Source: Campanula takesimana
Taxonomy: Eukaryota > Streptophyta > Magnoliopsida > Asterales > Campanulaceae
DNA length: 64,000 nt
Direction of reading: 5' to 3'
Assembly (NCBI GenBank): GCA_026119855.1
Contig: JAOWBW010000441.1
Coordinates: forward strand, 310,001-374,000
A model generated the notes under the pieces. The model had not been told where the DNA came from, searched no databases, and saw nothing but the letters and a program-made list of their open reading frames with translations. The position numbers and the translations under genes were made by a program. Below are positions 33,111 to 44,031 of this stretch, in pieces (position 1 is the first letter of the stretch; each line of letters opens with the position of its first letter).

Positions 33111-33600
33111 TTTTTGTGCCCCTAGAATTAGGAGATCTGTTAGGAGATTGAGAGATATACTCATTCTTCGTATCAATTAAAGAATATTTAGTTACCTACT
33201 CAACTTTAGTTACCTAGTCAACTTAGAATAGTTACCTAGTTGGGAGGATTCTAATTAGGAAATAGATAAGCTATTAGAATTAGGAGATCTCTTAGAATCC
33301 TTATGGAATTAGGATTCATATGTTTTGGGTATAAATATGAGTCCCTTAGCTTTGTAAACTTTGAGAGTGAATAACATAAATTAATATCATACTCCTCTCC
33401 ACCGATATATTTCTTATCATGGTATCAGAGCTCTGGTTATCGCAAGGTCAGGGGTTCGAATCCTTCCGCTTGCATATTATTACCCGGATTACTGAGTGCT
33501 AAAAATTGCACTATGTTGATGCCCGATAAGTGACATGTTTGTTAATCTCTCCAAGCGTGTCACCGGGTCACACGTGAGGGGGAGTGTTGAAGCTTGATAT
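33111..33600 (+). mobile_element. LTR retrotransposon remnant with primer-binding site and tRNA-like box
   Basis: An LTR-like stretch has a TATA motif (gggtataaatatgag, near 33340) and ends ...atttcttatca. It is followed by TGGTATCAGAGC (33420-33431), the plant tRNA-Met primer site. Only about 170 bp later comes gagggggag|tgttgaag, which looks like a polypurine tract and the start of a second LTR. The interior carries ggttcgaatcc, a match to an RNA polymerase III B box. It could be a TRIM or a deleted Copia; the left LTR start was not found. Confidence 0.55.
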
Positions 33601-34092
33601 ACACAAGTATATAAAAGTAAAGTATGAGATAGAATAAGTGAAATATTTTTTACTATTTTAGTAATGTGCTCATATCATAAGATGCCCAAAAAGAAAATTT
33701 GTGCTCATTGGTATGAGACAGAGAGAGTATAAATGTTGAGATTCGACTTGAAGACACCCTAAGTTCAGGCTCTATTTTGTCACTGACTCATGTTAATATA
33801 GATATCTTTATTCAATTCTAAAAATTGTTAATGATAGTATTTATAATAGTGAAACAATAACAAATTTTAGAATTTTTATAGAGATATTTAAATATTCATA
33901 AAATTATGGTAAAAAATTGATTTAGTTGACAAAAAAGTCAAACTGTGCCTTTAATATGGGACAGAGTGAGTAGTCATTATTATATCATTGGCGATATATA
34001 TAATGTGACAACCAAAATGGGTAGACAGTCATGTAGTGATGCCCATCAAATTCGTGTCTTGCTGCACATATTGCATATAAATCTTATTTTTA
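33601..34092. other. AT-rich intergenic sequence with MITE fragments
   Basis: Pieces such as atgagacagagagagta (33710) and atgggacagagtgagta (33955) resemble Stowaway right ends without partners. No gene seen. Confidence 0.4.
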
Positions 34093-34094
34093 TA

Positions 34095-34383
34095 CTCCAC
34101 CTGTTAATATGTTCACCTTTTTATTTGCGTGTAGATTAAGAAATGGTAAGTTGATTGGTGTTGTGAGTATAAAAGTAAAGTAGGAGAGAGAATAAAGTAA
34201 AGTAAGAGAGAGAATTAGTGTAAGAGAATAGTAAGTTGATTGGTGTTGTGAGTATAAAAGTAAGTAGGAGAGATAATGAGTGGGAGGAATACTAAAGATT
34301 CTTTGTCATTTTAAGAAGTGGGCATATACTCTGGGACAGACTAAAAAAGGAAATGTGGACATATACTCTGAGACGGAGGGAAT
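34095..34383. mobile_element. Stowaway-type MITE, about 289 bp
   Basis: Left end ctccacctgttaatatg and right end gagacggagggaa, TA on both sides. The interior has two copies of a segment reading ttgattggtgttgtgagtat followed by aaaagtaaagtaggagag. The complement of the same segment is in the copy at 54223. Confidence 0.6.
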
Positions 34384-34502
34384 AATAAATAAATTATATT
34401 TTATATTAATATTAGTTACATCTTTCTTTTAAGAAACATAAGATACATTATACTTGTGAAAACATTATAACAATTTAAATGATGTATTTTATAATAATAG
34501 TA

Positions 34503-34600
34503 CTCCCTCTTTTGTAAAATGAATGTCGGATTTTATTTTACTCTTGATCAAGAGTAAATTTAAATTTTTTTAGACATTCATTTATTTTACAAGGAGGGAG
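34503..34600. mobile_element. Stowaway-type MITE, 98 bp
   Basis: Ends ctccctcttttgtaaaatgaa and tattttacaaggagggag, TA on both sides, and near-palindromic throughout. Confidence 0.82.
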
Positions 34601-34602
34601 TA

Positions 34603-35432
34603 TAAGAAATTGGAGTTTGCTCGATTTAACTGCACCATAGCTCACCAACTAAAGAAAGCCAAGAGCCCTCCACTGTGGCCTCAACCGCCCCGCTCTCTCA
34701 CCCCCATAACGCTCCTCTCATTGGATCCACGCCTTCTCGATTACACCACACCCATAACCTGTTCGACAAAATTCCTCACTCAGTCTCTCTCATCATTAGC
34801 CATGTCACTTTGTTTTTAGCCTTCTCCCACCTCACCCTCAAATCCTCGGCCGTCATTATCATCAGACCCTAAACCAAACAATTAAATATACGTACTTTTG
34901 GGGGGTTGTTTTTTTTGTTTGTTGATATTAGTTGTGGTTGGCATGCGTTTATACTTAATTAATGTATCAAGAAGAAAAAAAAGGAAGATTCTTTCAAGCA
35001 CTCCTGAAATATAGTATTCCTTTCTGGGTTTAGTGTCTCATGATTTGTTCAATTTTATACTATTATGAACAACGGTAGCTGCGGTTGTTGTTGAATCATG
35101 ATAATGCTTTATTATTTTTGCCACTAATTTTACCTTTTTTTTTATCAACACCCACTCAAACCAAAAGGGCTTAGCTGTAACCAAAGGAAAGAAGAGGACC
35201 CATTATTATTATTGTTGTTGTTGCTTTCCTCCTTACCAAGCAAAGACAGACACACTCTGGTTGGACCAAGGGTCGAATCAGTTTTGTGTTTTCTGTGCTT
35301 TGTTTGGCGTATCTTTCTTGGATTCTTTATCTTAATGAAAAGGGATGGTAAGGGGTAGTTAATGATCATGGGGTTCTTGATGGTTTGAAATTTGGGGGAA
35401 AGGAAGGGATTGAAGGGTTTGGGTTGTCAGCT
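34603..35432. other. Upstream region of the NPH3-like gene
   Basis: No separate gene seen. The 5' UTR and promoter of the gene starting at 35433 must lie here. No clear TATA box was chosen. Confidence 0.45.
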
Positions 35433-37183
35433 ATGGCTCCTGTTGGCAAGTCTTTGGGGTTCTACCATGAAGGAAATGACTGGTAATCTCTCTCTCTCTC
35501 TCTCTATAACACACACACACACACACTCACACACACATTTTTAGGGTATCTCTTCGATTGTTGATCTGTTTGTGGTTTTCTTGAGTTATCAGAGCTTAAT
35601 TTGTGAAATGATAGAATCAAAATTCAGTTTAGAATCTCAAAAATCCAATTATTTTTTATGTGGGTTCTTTCATTTGGTCCCTAAACATGAAGAAATTGGA
35701 GAGGCTGGTTATGTTGGAAGTTGTCTAGAATGTAGTATTAGGTTATGAACTTTTATATTTGTTCATTGATGTGTGAATGATACAATTGAGTATAGCTAAA
35801 ACATTTGAATGATGTGAATTATTTCTGCTTCGTGATAGGTTCTGTAATGCAGGCTTGCCCAGTGATATCACCATTGTCATAAACACAGTAAACTTCCATC
35901 TCCACAAGGTACGTGTCTTCTTCTTTTGGGTGTTGTTATACACACCCGTAAAATTTATGAATAAACCCGTAAATTAGTGAATATCCTAATATACCCTTAG
36001 CCCAATCAAATGGGTCTTCTTCCTCTATTGCATTCCTCCATAATTTCCGGCAACCACCTCCATACTTTCCGGCCAACTTTATATTCTTCCCAAAAAAATT
36101 AAAACCATATAACTTTCATTCATCACCCCAAACCTCCATTAGAGACCTTCAACAAAATTTCAAAGAGTAGGAGAAATGAAACACGTTCCACCTCACCTGG
36201 ATCTGCCAAGAACCTATCTTGATTATCTTTAAACACAAACCCTCCCGGGAACTCCACCACTAGACACCCGTTTGGAAGAATTTGTGAAATTCTACCTGTG
36301 GCCCATGTTCCGTGATTCCGTCCCCTTTATGATGCCATACAATACAAATCGAGGAGAGAGGATATTTTTCTTTAATTTAACAAACCGTCCGACCAAAAAT
36401 GGCTCCGCCATTTGAAGCTGGGAAGAATGGCCTTTCCAGAGAGTCTCGAGTCCAAGAAAACCAACCTCTACACTTCCGTCACGGTGGATGAAGAAAATAA
36501 AGTTGGCCGGAAAGTATGGTGGTGGTTGCTGGAAATTATGGAGGAATGTAAGAGGAAGAAGATGCATTCGGTTGGGTTAAGGGTATATTAGGACATTCAC
36601 AAATTTACGGGTGTATTCATAAATTTTACAGGTGTGTATAACAACACCCTCTTCTTTTATGATGAATTAGTTAGCCTCTTTATGCATTTTATGCAGTTGG
36701 TGGTGAATGTGATTTATTAAATTGTTTTTTGTTTTGGGGTTATTGTTAAAATGTTGTTTTCATATGTATGTGAGCCCAAAGCATGAAAAGTTTACAATTT
36801 GGTGTCTGTCATGATTTCCTTATCAAATTAAAAGTGAGAATAGACTATTAGTAGCGATGTTATGGGGGTGGTATTTGAATAAACTTTGCAAAGTAACATT
36901 GAAATCATTTGTTCGTAAGATTCCCTATAAAAGTAACTGGGAAAAAAGATCAAAGAAGTCCAGGCTTAAGTGTTGTGTCAAACAACATGATATATGTGGA
37001 ATGAATGTATCTACATATGGCTATAAAGTTAAATCGTGAAATTGAAAAGAAAAAAAAAAAAAAAAACTGATTCATTTTTCTTTCTCCAAACACAACCACC
37101 ACTACCAACATGACTTGTTGATACCAATGCTACTCCTAGGGCTTTCTGAACTAGTCAATTGTTGATCTCTCTCTCTCTCTGTG

Positions 37184-37219
<36 letters not shown>

Positions 37220-40200
37220 CTCACATATTTAAGCCCTTTCTTTAATTTCTAAAATTATTCTGCTTGTCCAGCATCTCCAGTGGGGTTTTCTCTTCCGACT
37301 ATCTATCCTGTATTTATGACCTGATTTTCTATTCGGTACTCCAGATTATCATCATCTTCTTCTTTTATAACAATGTGCTGATAGAGTCTGTGGTTGTGCT
37401 TGCTAGATATTTGTTATACATTATGTTTTTGCTAGTAATTTGAGCCTGCAATTCTTTACATTAGATTCTGATCGTGCAACTGCATGCTTCTCCAGTTTCC
37501 TCTAACATCAAGATGCGGGAAGATAGCAAAAATAATTGAAGAAAGACAAAATACCCATGAAGGGACTCTCATTATATCTTTAGAAGAATTTCCCGGCGGT
37601 CCTGACACATTTTTGGTCGTAGCTAAGTTTTGTTATGGATTTCAGACCGAACTTACACCCCGGAACATAGTTTTGGTATATTGCGCAGCTAGCTACCTTG
37701 AAATGACCGATGATTATGGAGAAGAAAATTTGTACTCCAAGTCGGAGAGTTATTTCCATAAGAATGTACTTCGAAACTGGAAGGATTGCATTCTTGCTCT
37801 CCAAAGTTGCGAATCAATTATACCAAGAGCAGATGATCTCCAAATAGTTAGTAAATGCTTGAATTCTATATCAATGATGGTTTCTACAGACCCTAGTTTG
37901 TTCGGGTGGCCAATGAGGATGTATGGTAGCTTACAAAGCCCTGGAGGTAGCATCTTATGGAATGGAATAAACACGGGTGCAAGAATCAGAAGCAATGAAT
38001 CTGACTGGTGGTTTGAGGACATTTCATATCTCAGTGTACCCTTATTTGTGAGACTTCTCAAAGCAATGGAAGTCAAAGGTATACGACCCGAAAATTTGAC
38101 TGGTGCTATAATTTATTACGCAAAAAAGTATCTTCCAGGGTTGGGCCGGTGGCAAAGTGGACAAAGTGCCAAAGCTAGATCACTTGCAAGTTTTAGCATG
38201 ACACCTGTCGTTGTTGATCAGAAGGTTCTACTAGAAAGCATTGTGAATCTTCTTCCGAATAAGAAAGGCAAATCTTTTTGTCGTTTCTTATTGGGGCTTT
38301 TACGTGTTGCATCGATATTGGGTGTTAGTAATGAGTGCCAAGATTCTCTAGAAAGGAAAATTGGCGTACAGCTGGAACTGGCAAACCTAGATGGTCTACT
38401 GATTCCTACATATGCAGATTCTGACACGTTATATAATACCGGATGTGTTGAACGGATGATAAATTATTTTTTATCTTCCAATCAAACGGTTACTGCATTT
38501 TCTCCGTCATCTATTGACCCAGAAATGTCTCCTTCATTCGCACCATTGAGGAAAGTTGCAAGGCTGATAGATAGTTATATAGCAGAGGTTGCTTCGGATG
38601 TGAACTTGAAACCGGAAAAGATACGTTCACTTGCAGAGGCTCTTCCAGAATCTTCAAGATCTTTGAATGATGGATTATACAGAGCAATGGATATATATTT
38701 CAAGGTTTGAACTGATTCACCACTATAACCTGCTCTCTCTATTTAGATATTAAATGAAGTTGTTATCTGTGATTATCATATAATATCAGGATTTTCCCCA
38801 TTTTGCTTTCATTTGCATTAATTGCTGTGCATTTAAATAAATACTGATCTAGGAGTTGGATTCCATCTAAATCTGTATATGCCCCAAAGTAATTTCTTAA
38901 CATTTTTTGCTCCGACCACATGGAAATTATATCCCATATGAATTTGGAGTTGGAATAATCCTTCCCTTTCCCTCACCGAGTTCGCGCTAAACTTTTTGGC
39001 TAACTTTACCAATAGAAGAGTTGTGCCTTACTTTTTGGTCCGTTCAATTAAAGAGTAGTATTACCCTTTTAGGAAACTTTTTACGACAAATGGACTAAGC
39101 TATAACCTTCATTTCCTGTGTAGTTTGAATTCAAATATTGCCACCGGGCTCAAATTCAAATATGTTTTGAGGGGCATTTTAGGAAATCAATACATTTTGA
39201 TACCATTTTCTTAATTTGCGTGGTTAGTCAAATGCTATTCTTCTATTCATCGAAGAATGATGAATTTAACCAAAGAAAGACCCCTATATGGGGACTCTTT
39301 TGGCAGACCGAGCATTTCTATTTATTGGTTCTCTGAGCTGCTGCATGGTTTTGCTTATGTGGAGGAACTCTCAGATCATGGCTCAGTAGCCTCACTTAGC
39401 AAATTGCAACCACAGCAAGTAAAAAAAAAACTACTGCCACATAAGAGTTGGACAAGTTGAGCTTGACAGTATGAGACCAGTATAATTTTAATTCCATTTG
39501 ACAGCCTATTACTGAAGGCTACCCTTGTATCTGAAAAACTGAAGTCTTTGGGTCATGGTGCTCTATTTTTTGAGCTTTTTCATTCTCCCTAACTCCCACA
39601 CTATCAAGATTAAATTTCTGCTTGAGCTTCCTGCCTGGTTCCATTTGTTTGATGCCTGTTTGCCGTTCACAATTGTTTTTTTGGCTGTCGTGTGATTAGT
39701 GTTTCACCATTCTAACTTCTAGGAGGTAAAAGAAATTCCACATTAGCTATTATGCACATATGCCTGCTTCTGGTTGAGACTAATAATTTTTTGTTTTCTG
39801 TAAATTCTTTTTCAATCTTCCAAAACTTGAAATCGAACCAGTACTAAATTGACTGCGTGCGTTCTTGCATATTCTGCAGGCACACCCTTGGCTACTGGAT
39901 AAAGACATGGAGCAGCTTTGCAACATCATCGACTATCAGAAGCTCTCAATTGACGCTTGTGCCCATGCATCTCAAAATGAACGGTTACCTATCAGAGTTG
40001 TTCTTCAAGTCCTGTTCTTTGAGCAAATGCAACTCAGAACAGCTCTAGCTAGTTCCCTACACGTCTTAAATCCCGAAATTGCCCCTGCTGACCCCACATC
40101 TGTGCCAAGTGGCATGGCAGACCAGATTGTACAGAGGGATGGGTGGGCCAGTGTTGTACGTGAAAACCAAGTTCTGAAATCGGGCATGGAAAGAATGCGA

Positions 40201-40449
40201 TCCAGAGTTATCGAACTTGAAGAAGAATTTAACAGGATGAAACAAGAATTGAAGAGAGTCAGTAAATCACATACCTATCTCAATTCTCCCCGTTTTCTTG
40301 CCAGAACAATTGGGTGCAATCCTCTTCCACGATCCTCAAATGCACAAGCAGATATTATAGATAGCACGGGGCCCTCTCCAAGAGCTTCAGTAGAAAGGTC
40401 AAGGCCCTCTAGCCACTCCCAACATAGGAAAAGCTTCTCTTTGGTTTGA
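35433..40449 (+). CDS. BTB/POZ domain NPH3/RPT2-like protein, four exons
   Basis: Exons 35433-35482, 35839-35908, 37496-38704 and 39880-40449 join in frame and give 632 aa, typical for this family. The N-terminal BTB/POZ domain starts at WFCNAGLPSDITIVI (residue 17 on) with NFHLHKFPLTSRCGKI and the FPGGPDTFLVVAKFCYG segment, to about residue 140. The NPH3 domain follows (SDWWFEDISYLSVPLFVRLL, LTGAIIYYAKKYLPGLGRW, ending near YFKAHPWLLDKDMEQLCNI and NERLPIRVVLQVLFFEQ). Residues about 534-575 form a coiled coil. The C-terminus is Ser/Arg-rich and ends RKSFSLV. Such proteins act at or near the plasma membrane in phototropic or auxin-transport signalling and can bridge targets to cullin-3 ligases. 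I do not assign the paralogue. Intron 2 carries a Mutator-type element; CT and AC microsatellites lie in introns 1 and 2. Confidence 0.95.
35484..35535. repeat. CT and AC microsatellites in intron 1 of the NPH3-like gene
   Basis: (CT)n directly after the exon 1 donor and (AC)n with small breaks next to it. A longer (CT)n tract is in intron 2 at about 37167-37216. Confidence 0.85.
35928..36649. mobile_element. Foldback Mutator-type element in intron 2 of the NPH3-like gene
   Basis: 722 bp with an exact 9-bp duplication tcttctttt (35919-35927, 36650-36658). Ends GGGTGTTGTTATACACACC and GGTGTGTATAACAACACCC start inverted repeats that extend, with few mismatches, about 165 bp inward, as far as ccatactttccggccaactt. 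Only about 390 bp of unique interior remain. No transposase; the ORF on the minus strand there is weak. Confidence 0.9.
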
Positions 40450-40798
40450 CTTGTCAAAGAATTCGCGTTTTCTCCCATCTCTAATGTCGAGCTTGAGTTC
40501 TGTAAGTTGTTTTGTCAAGATGGAGGGGGTGGATGGGGAATTTTGAAGCTTTTGAAGGGTGGAAGATACACAATAGTGTGAAGATGAAGTTAAGAATCTT
40601 GTACAGAAGTTCTTTGTCAAATGGTGTGGGGGCACTGCAAATTGAACATACAAGTAAATACAACAGGCATAGAGAAAAGGAGAATGATGGAATGTAAACA
40701 TGTTGGGCTATATATATATATATACATGTACAGTCCAGTCCCATGGCCAAGAAACCAATTGTTGGTTTTTTTAAAATATTGGTTATTATATGGAAAGA

Positions 40799-41066
40799 TT
40801 TCCATCATTTCCGATGGAGCCAAAGACTCACTATTTTTTGGCTTGGGAATATGATGGAATAAAGCAAAATGGGTCACTAAACTGTCTGCGCTTCTTTGTG
40901 ATGAAGCAGCAGTCAGTCCATGCAATTTTCGACGCAATTTTCATCATGGGTCATCTGGAAACAGCCTCTCTGTGCTTTAATACAGGGGCAAGGCTGCGTA
41001 CATCCGACCCTCCCTTACCCCACCATAGGTGGGAGCCTTTGCGGCACTGGGGTAATGTCGTTGTTG
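40799..41066 (+). mobile_element. SINE-like insertion with TTG tail
   Basis: Flanked by a perfect 20-bp duplication (40779-40798 and 41067-41086). The 3' half has aacagcctctctgtgc, ggcaaggctgcgtacatccg, ggtgggagcc and ggcactggggtaatg, then (ttg)n. This is the 3' module of plant TS/Au-type SINEs and their RTE-type LINE partners. I see no clear tRNA-like head with A and B boxes, so the 5' part is unusual or decayed. It lies in the 3' flank of the NPH3-like gene. Confidence 0.8.
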
Positions 41067-41086
41067 TTGGTTATTATATGGAAAGA

Positions 41087-41773
41087 CTTTTCTACCCATC
41101 AGCTTTTATACTCTGAATTGTTTGATGTTTTGTCTGGCATGGCATTGGTTAGTCTGGTTTTTTAGGGTATGTTTGACAACTCAATTTCAAGACTTGAATT
41201 TGGAATTTGAAGAACAAAATTAAATTTGTTCCCATTTTCATCTTCATGACTTGGAAATCATTTAGGGCTGCGGCTATAAACGAGTTGAGCAGTAGTGAAG
41301 TTGACTCGTCAACTATCACTAGGGATGGCAACGGGACGGATACGGAGCGGGTTTACTCAATACCGAACTCGCCCCCACAGTAAACACGTGTACCAAATAC
41401 ATTGGCATCTCTACATTTAAGTTCACGAATGGGATGATTATGATGTCATGTTGTAAAATTTAAGAAAAGTGAAAAGGTAACAGAGAGCTAAAGGGGATGA
41501 TTGACCCTTTAAGGCTTTAATGTTAGAGAAATCAAGATTACCAAACACAAAAAAAAAAAAAAAAAAAAAAAGAAGACTTTTACTTGGCCAGAACTGAAAT
41601 AATGTAATGTAGTCCCAACCTTTGGGCAAAATATTGATATTCGTCATTACCTTGCTAAAACTCTTTTGACCTGTGAAATCATTTAATTTTGTAAACCTAG
41701 TAGGCTAGTAGTATGGGAAATAATAAAGTTACAAAAGATGGCTACAAAATGTGGTATACAAAATGAGGTGTTA
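41087..41773. other. Intergenic, no gene seen
   Basis: Contains gggatggcaacgggacgg (about 41324), which resembles the end of a known hAT-type repeat without a partner, and a run of more than 20 A at 41549. Confidence 0.4.
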
Positions 41774-41782
41774 TAATTGTAT

Positions 41783-41962
41783 GAGAAAATTTTGGGGGAA
41801 ACTAGTTTCTCCATAAGTTATAAAAAGTCCTGTTTTTATAGGGGTTAAAGTTTAGTGTTTAGGGTTTAAGGTTTAGGGTTTAGGCCTTTTAGAGTTTAAG
41901 AAGGGTTAAAAACAGGACTTTTTATAACTTATGGAGGAACTAGTTGCCCCCAAAACCAACTC
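41783..41962. mobile_element. 9-bp-TSD MITE with telomere-like core, copy 2
   Basis: 180 bp, opposite orientation to the copy at 25267. Ends gagaaaattttggggg and cccccaaaaccaactc, exact 9-bp duplication taattgtat (41774-41782, 41963-41971). Subterminal parts tccataagttataaaaagtcctg and its complement flank a core of degenerate tttaggg units. Confidence 0.88.
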
Positions 41963-42608
41963 TAATTGTATTGATGTTTTTAATTGGAGTGCGTCGGGTC
42001 TACTATTAATGTGGTCAATGAAATATCGACACCACATCTTGTATCATTTATTTTGTAAACTTCATTGTATTGGCCGATATTACGCTGTACTATACGGTGA
42101 AATTAACAAGGGTTAATGACAATTTAGACCCTAAAGTGATACACCACTCTTCCAAACGAACCCTGATGTTTTTTTTCCGGCCAGATCAGACCTTGATGTT
42201 CAAAATGTTGGCCAGCTAAGGCTTTTTTGACGGATTTCGTTAGAAAAGTCAGTTAAGCACCATGTGCATAGCACGTGATCGACAAAATGGATGGATTTGC
42301 AGTTGATATTAGCTATTAAGGGCTTTAATGAAATTTTTGAAACTTAAAGGTTAAAATATTAACTAATTTAGTTTTTTGTTAAATAAAATCATTTTTCTAA
42401 ATATTCAATTTTTTAACAAATTAAATAATTATCAGTTAAAACAAACTAATATAATTGAAATATTTTTTTGAAACATTAATATACTATTTAAAAGCATTAA
42501 TGTACTAAAGCAGAAACTAATATTTCAATTTTTTGAAGCAACATATTTTTATGCATATTTTTGATATTTTTAAATTAATAAATAAATAAATTATTACCTT
42601 ATTAATTA

Positions 42609-42709
42609 TTCCCTCTATTTTAAAATGAATATTCAGAAAAAATAAAATAAGTTTGTTGTTGATCACACATATAAATATTTTTGTACATTCATTTTGGGAC
42701 GGAAGTGAG
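42609..42709. mobile_element. Stowaway-type MITE nested in the Mutator-like element
   Basis: 101 bp, ends ttccctctattttaaaatgaat and attcattttgggacggaagtgag, TA on both sides. Confidence 0.75.
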
Positions 42710-42756
42710 TATTATATTAACAAACAACAAAAACAACGGAGAATAAACAGTAAGCC

Positions 42757-43380
42757 ATGCAGCAAAAACAAAAGAAAAACAGAAAAATGGGAAGAAACAA
42801 AAAGAAATGGAAAAAATCTCCTGTAAAATTTCTCAATTTCTCTTCATCTCCGCTCAAAACCCTAGCCTTAGCCGGCCGGAATCCGTTCAAGCTGTCCCAA
42901 CCTCTGACTTGGGCCGCACACCCAAACTCACCACCACCTTCCATCCCCATCCTCAAAGCAGACACCTCCGACCCATCTTCCCTCCGCCGTCTCGCTTCCC
43001 AAACAATTCTTCCCTCAATTCTTTTCCACAGCAACACCCATCTCAAATCAAGAAAACTCAGTTCAAATTACCAACAACGTCTTCAAATCAAGAGAGCACC
43101 AAACAATTTTTTCCACGAAATTAGGCAATTAGAGCAGGAAGTACCAATCCCAGTAATACGCACCCCTTCCTCTAATCAATTTCGTCTCCCGCAAACCCTT
43201 CCCCTATCGTCCCCAATCTCTTTCCTCTCTCAAGATCTTTTTTTAGATCTATTTTTAAAATGTGCAGATGGAAGAAAGAGGGGTGGTGGTGATGGCGGTT
43301 ATATGGTGGCGACGGTGGCATGGTGGTGGCTTCGGTTAAATGGTAGCAACGGTGGGGTGGTGGTGGCATGGAAGACGTGA
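42757..43380 (+). CDS. ORF of the probable captured host fragment, 207 aa
   Basis: Open from ATG 42757 (MQQKQKKNRKMGRNKKKWKK) through Ser/Pro-rich text (FSSSPLKTLALAGRNPFKL, SLRRLASQTILPSILF) to a Gly-rich end. The composition change at about 42750 against the AT-rich rest of the element, and the aaaaccctagcc phrase common in plant 5' leaders, suggest captured gene sequence. I recognise no domain. It may not be expressed. Confidence 0.35.
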   Translation: MQQKQKKNRKMGRNKKKWKKSPVKFLNFSSSPLKTLALAGRNPFKLSQPLTWAAHPNSPPPSIPILKADTSDPSSLRRLASQTILPSILFHSNTHLKSRKLSSNYQQRLQIKRAPNNFFHEIRQLEQEVPIPVIRTPSSNQFRLPQTLPLSSPISFLSQDLFLDLFLKCADGRKRGGGDGGYMVATVAWWWLRLNGSNGGVVVAWKT

Positions 43381-43673
43381 GTTTGAAAGAGATGGAGATA
43401 AAAGGGATAAAAAAAAAACACCCCTTCATGTTTAAATTATTGTCATTTTAACCCCTTAAAAGTTTTGATAATTCAAACGAACCAATTATGTTAGTCACGT
43501 GCATGACACATGGTGCTTAACTGACTTCTCTAATGAAATCCGTCAAAAAGGCCTTAACTGGCTAACATTTTGCACATCAAGGTCTGATCTGACGGGAAAA
43601 AAAAACTTCATGGCTCGTTTGGAATGGTGGTATATCACTTTAGGGTTTAAATTGTCATTAACCCAATTAACAA

Positions 43674-44031
43674 TGAACCAAGATAATTCTCTTGGAATGC
43701 TTGCTTCCATTCCATGGGCCATAAGATTCCTAGTGGTTTTCTTAAGGCCCACCACTTTTTCCAGCCCAAACTCGCGCCATTTCACTGACAAATTGACAAT
43801 GCTCGAAATCATCATTTTGGCTCAAATATATGCTCATAAACCCCAATTAGGGTTCATCACAACCTTCTTAGCGCCCTGACAAGTATACATTTTCGATCAA
43901 GCTTTGTTCTTTGATTTCATTTTCTTTATTGTTGATAGTCCCAGTTTCGATCGCAGCTTCTCTTTGATAATTTTTTTTAGCGATTTCCCAGTTAAGGCTG
44001 AACTCAAAATATCATCTTGATTTCTGCAATA
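43674..44031. other. Upstream region of the RETICULATA-related gene
   Basis: About 360 bp between the Mutator-like element and the ATG at 44032. A T-rich, 5'-UTR-like stretch lies at 43890-44020. No convincing TATA box. Confidence 0.5.

Larger units (their letters stand above)
42110..43664. mobile_element. Mutator-like element, probable Pack-MULE, 1555 bp
   Basis: Exact 9-bp duplication aattaacaa on both sides (42101-42109, 43665-43673). Long inverted ends (about 175 bp) begin GGGTTAATGACAATTTAGACC and end with its near-complement. Between them are an AT-rich part with a nested Stowaway (42609-42709) and a GC-richer part at 42750-43385 that reads like the 5' part of a host gene (aaaaccctagccttagccgg). 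No transposase seen. Confidence 0.85.

Noticed and set aside
32330..33176. Gly-, Pro- and His-rich ORFs on both strands near 32.3-33.2 kb
   Set aside because: They are translations of the C-rich minisatellite.
33440..33475. A tRNA gene around ggttcgaatcc
   Set aside because: Only the B-box part is present. No acceptor stem, anticodon loop or A box could be fitted, and the context is a retroelement leader.
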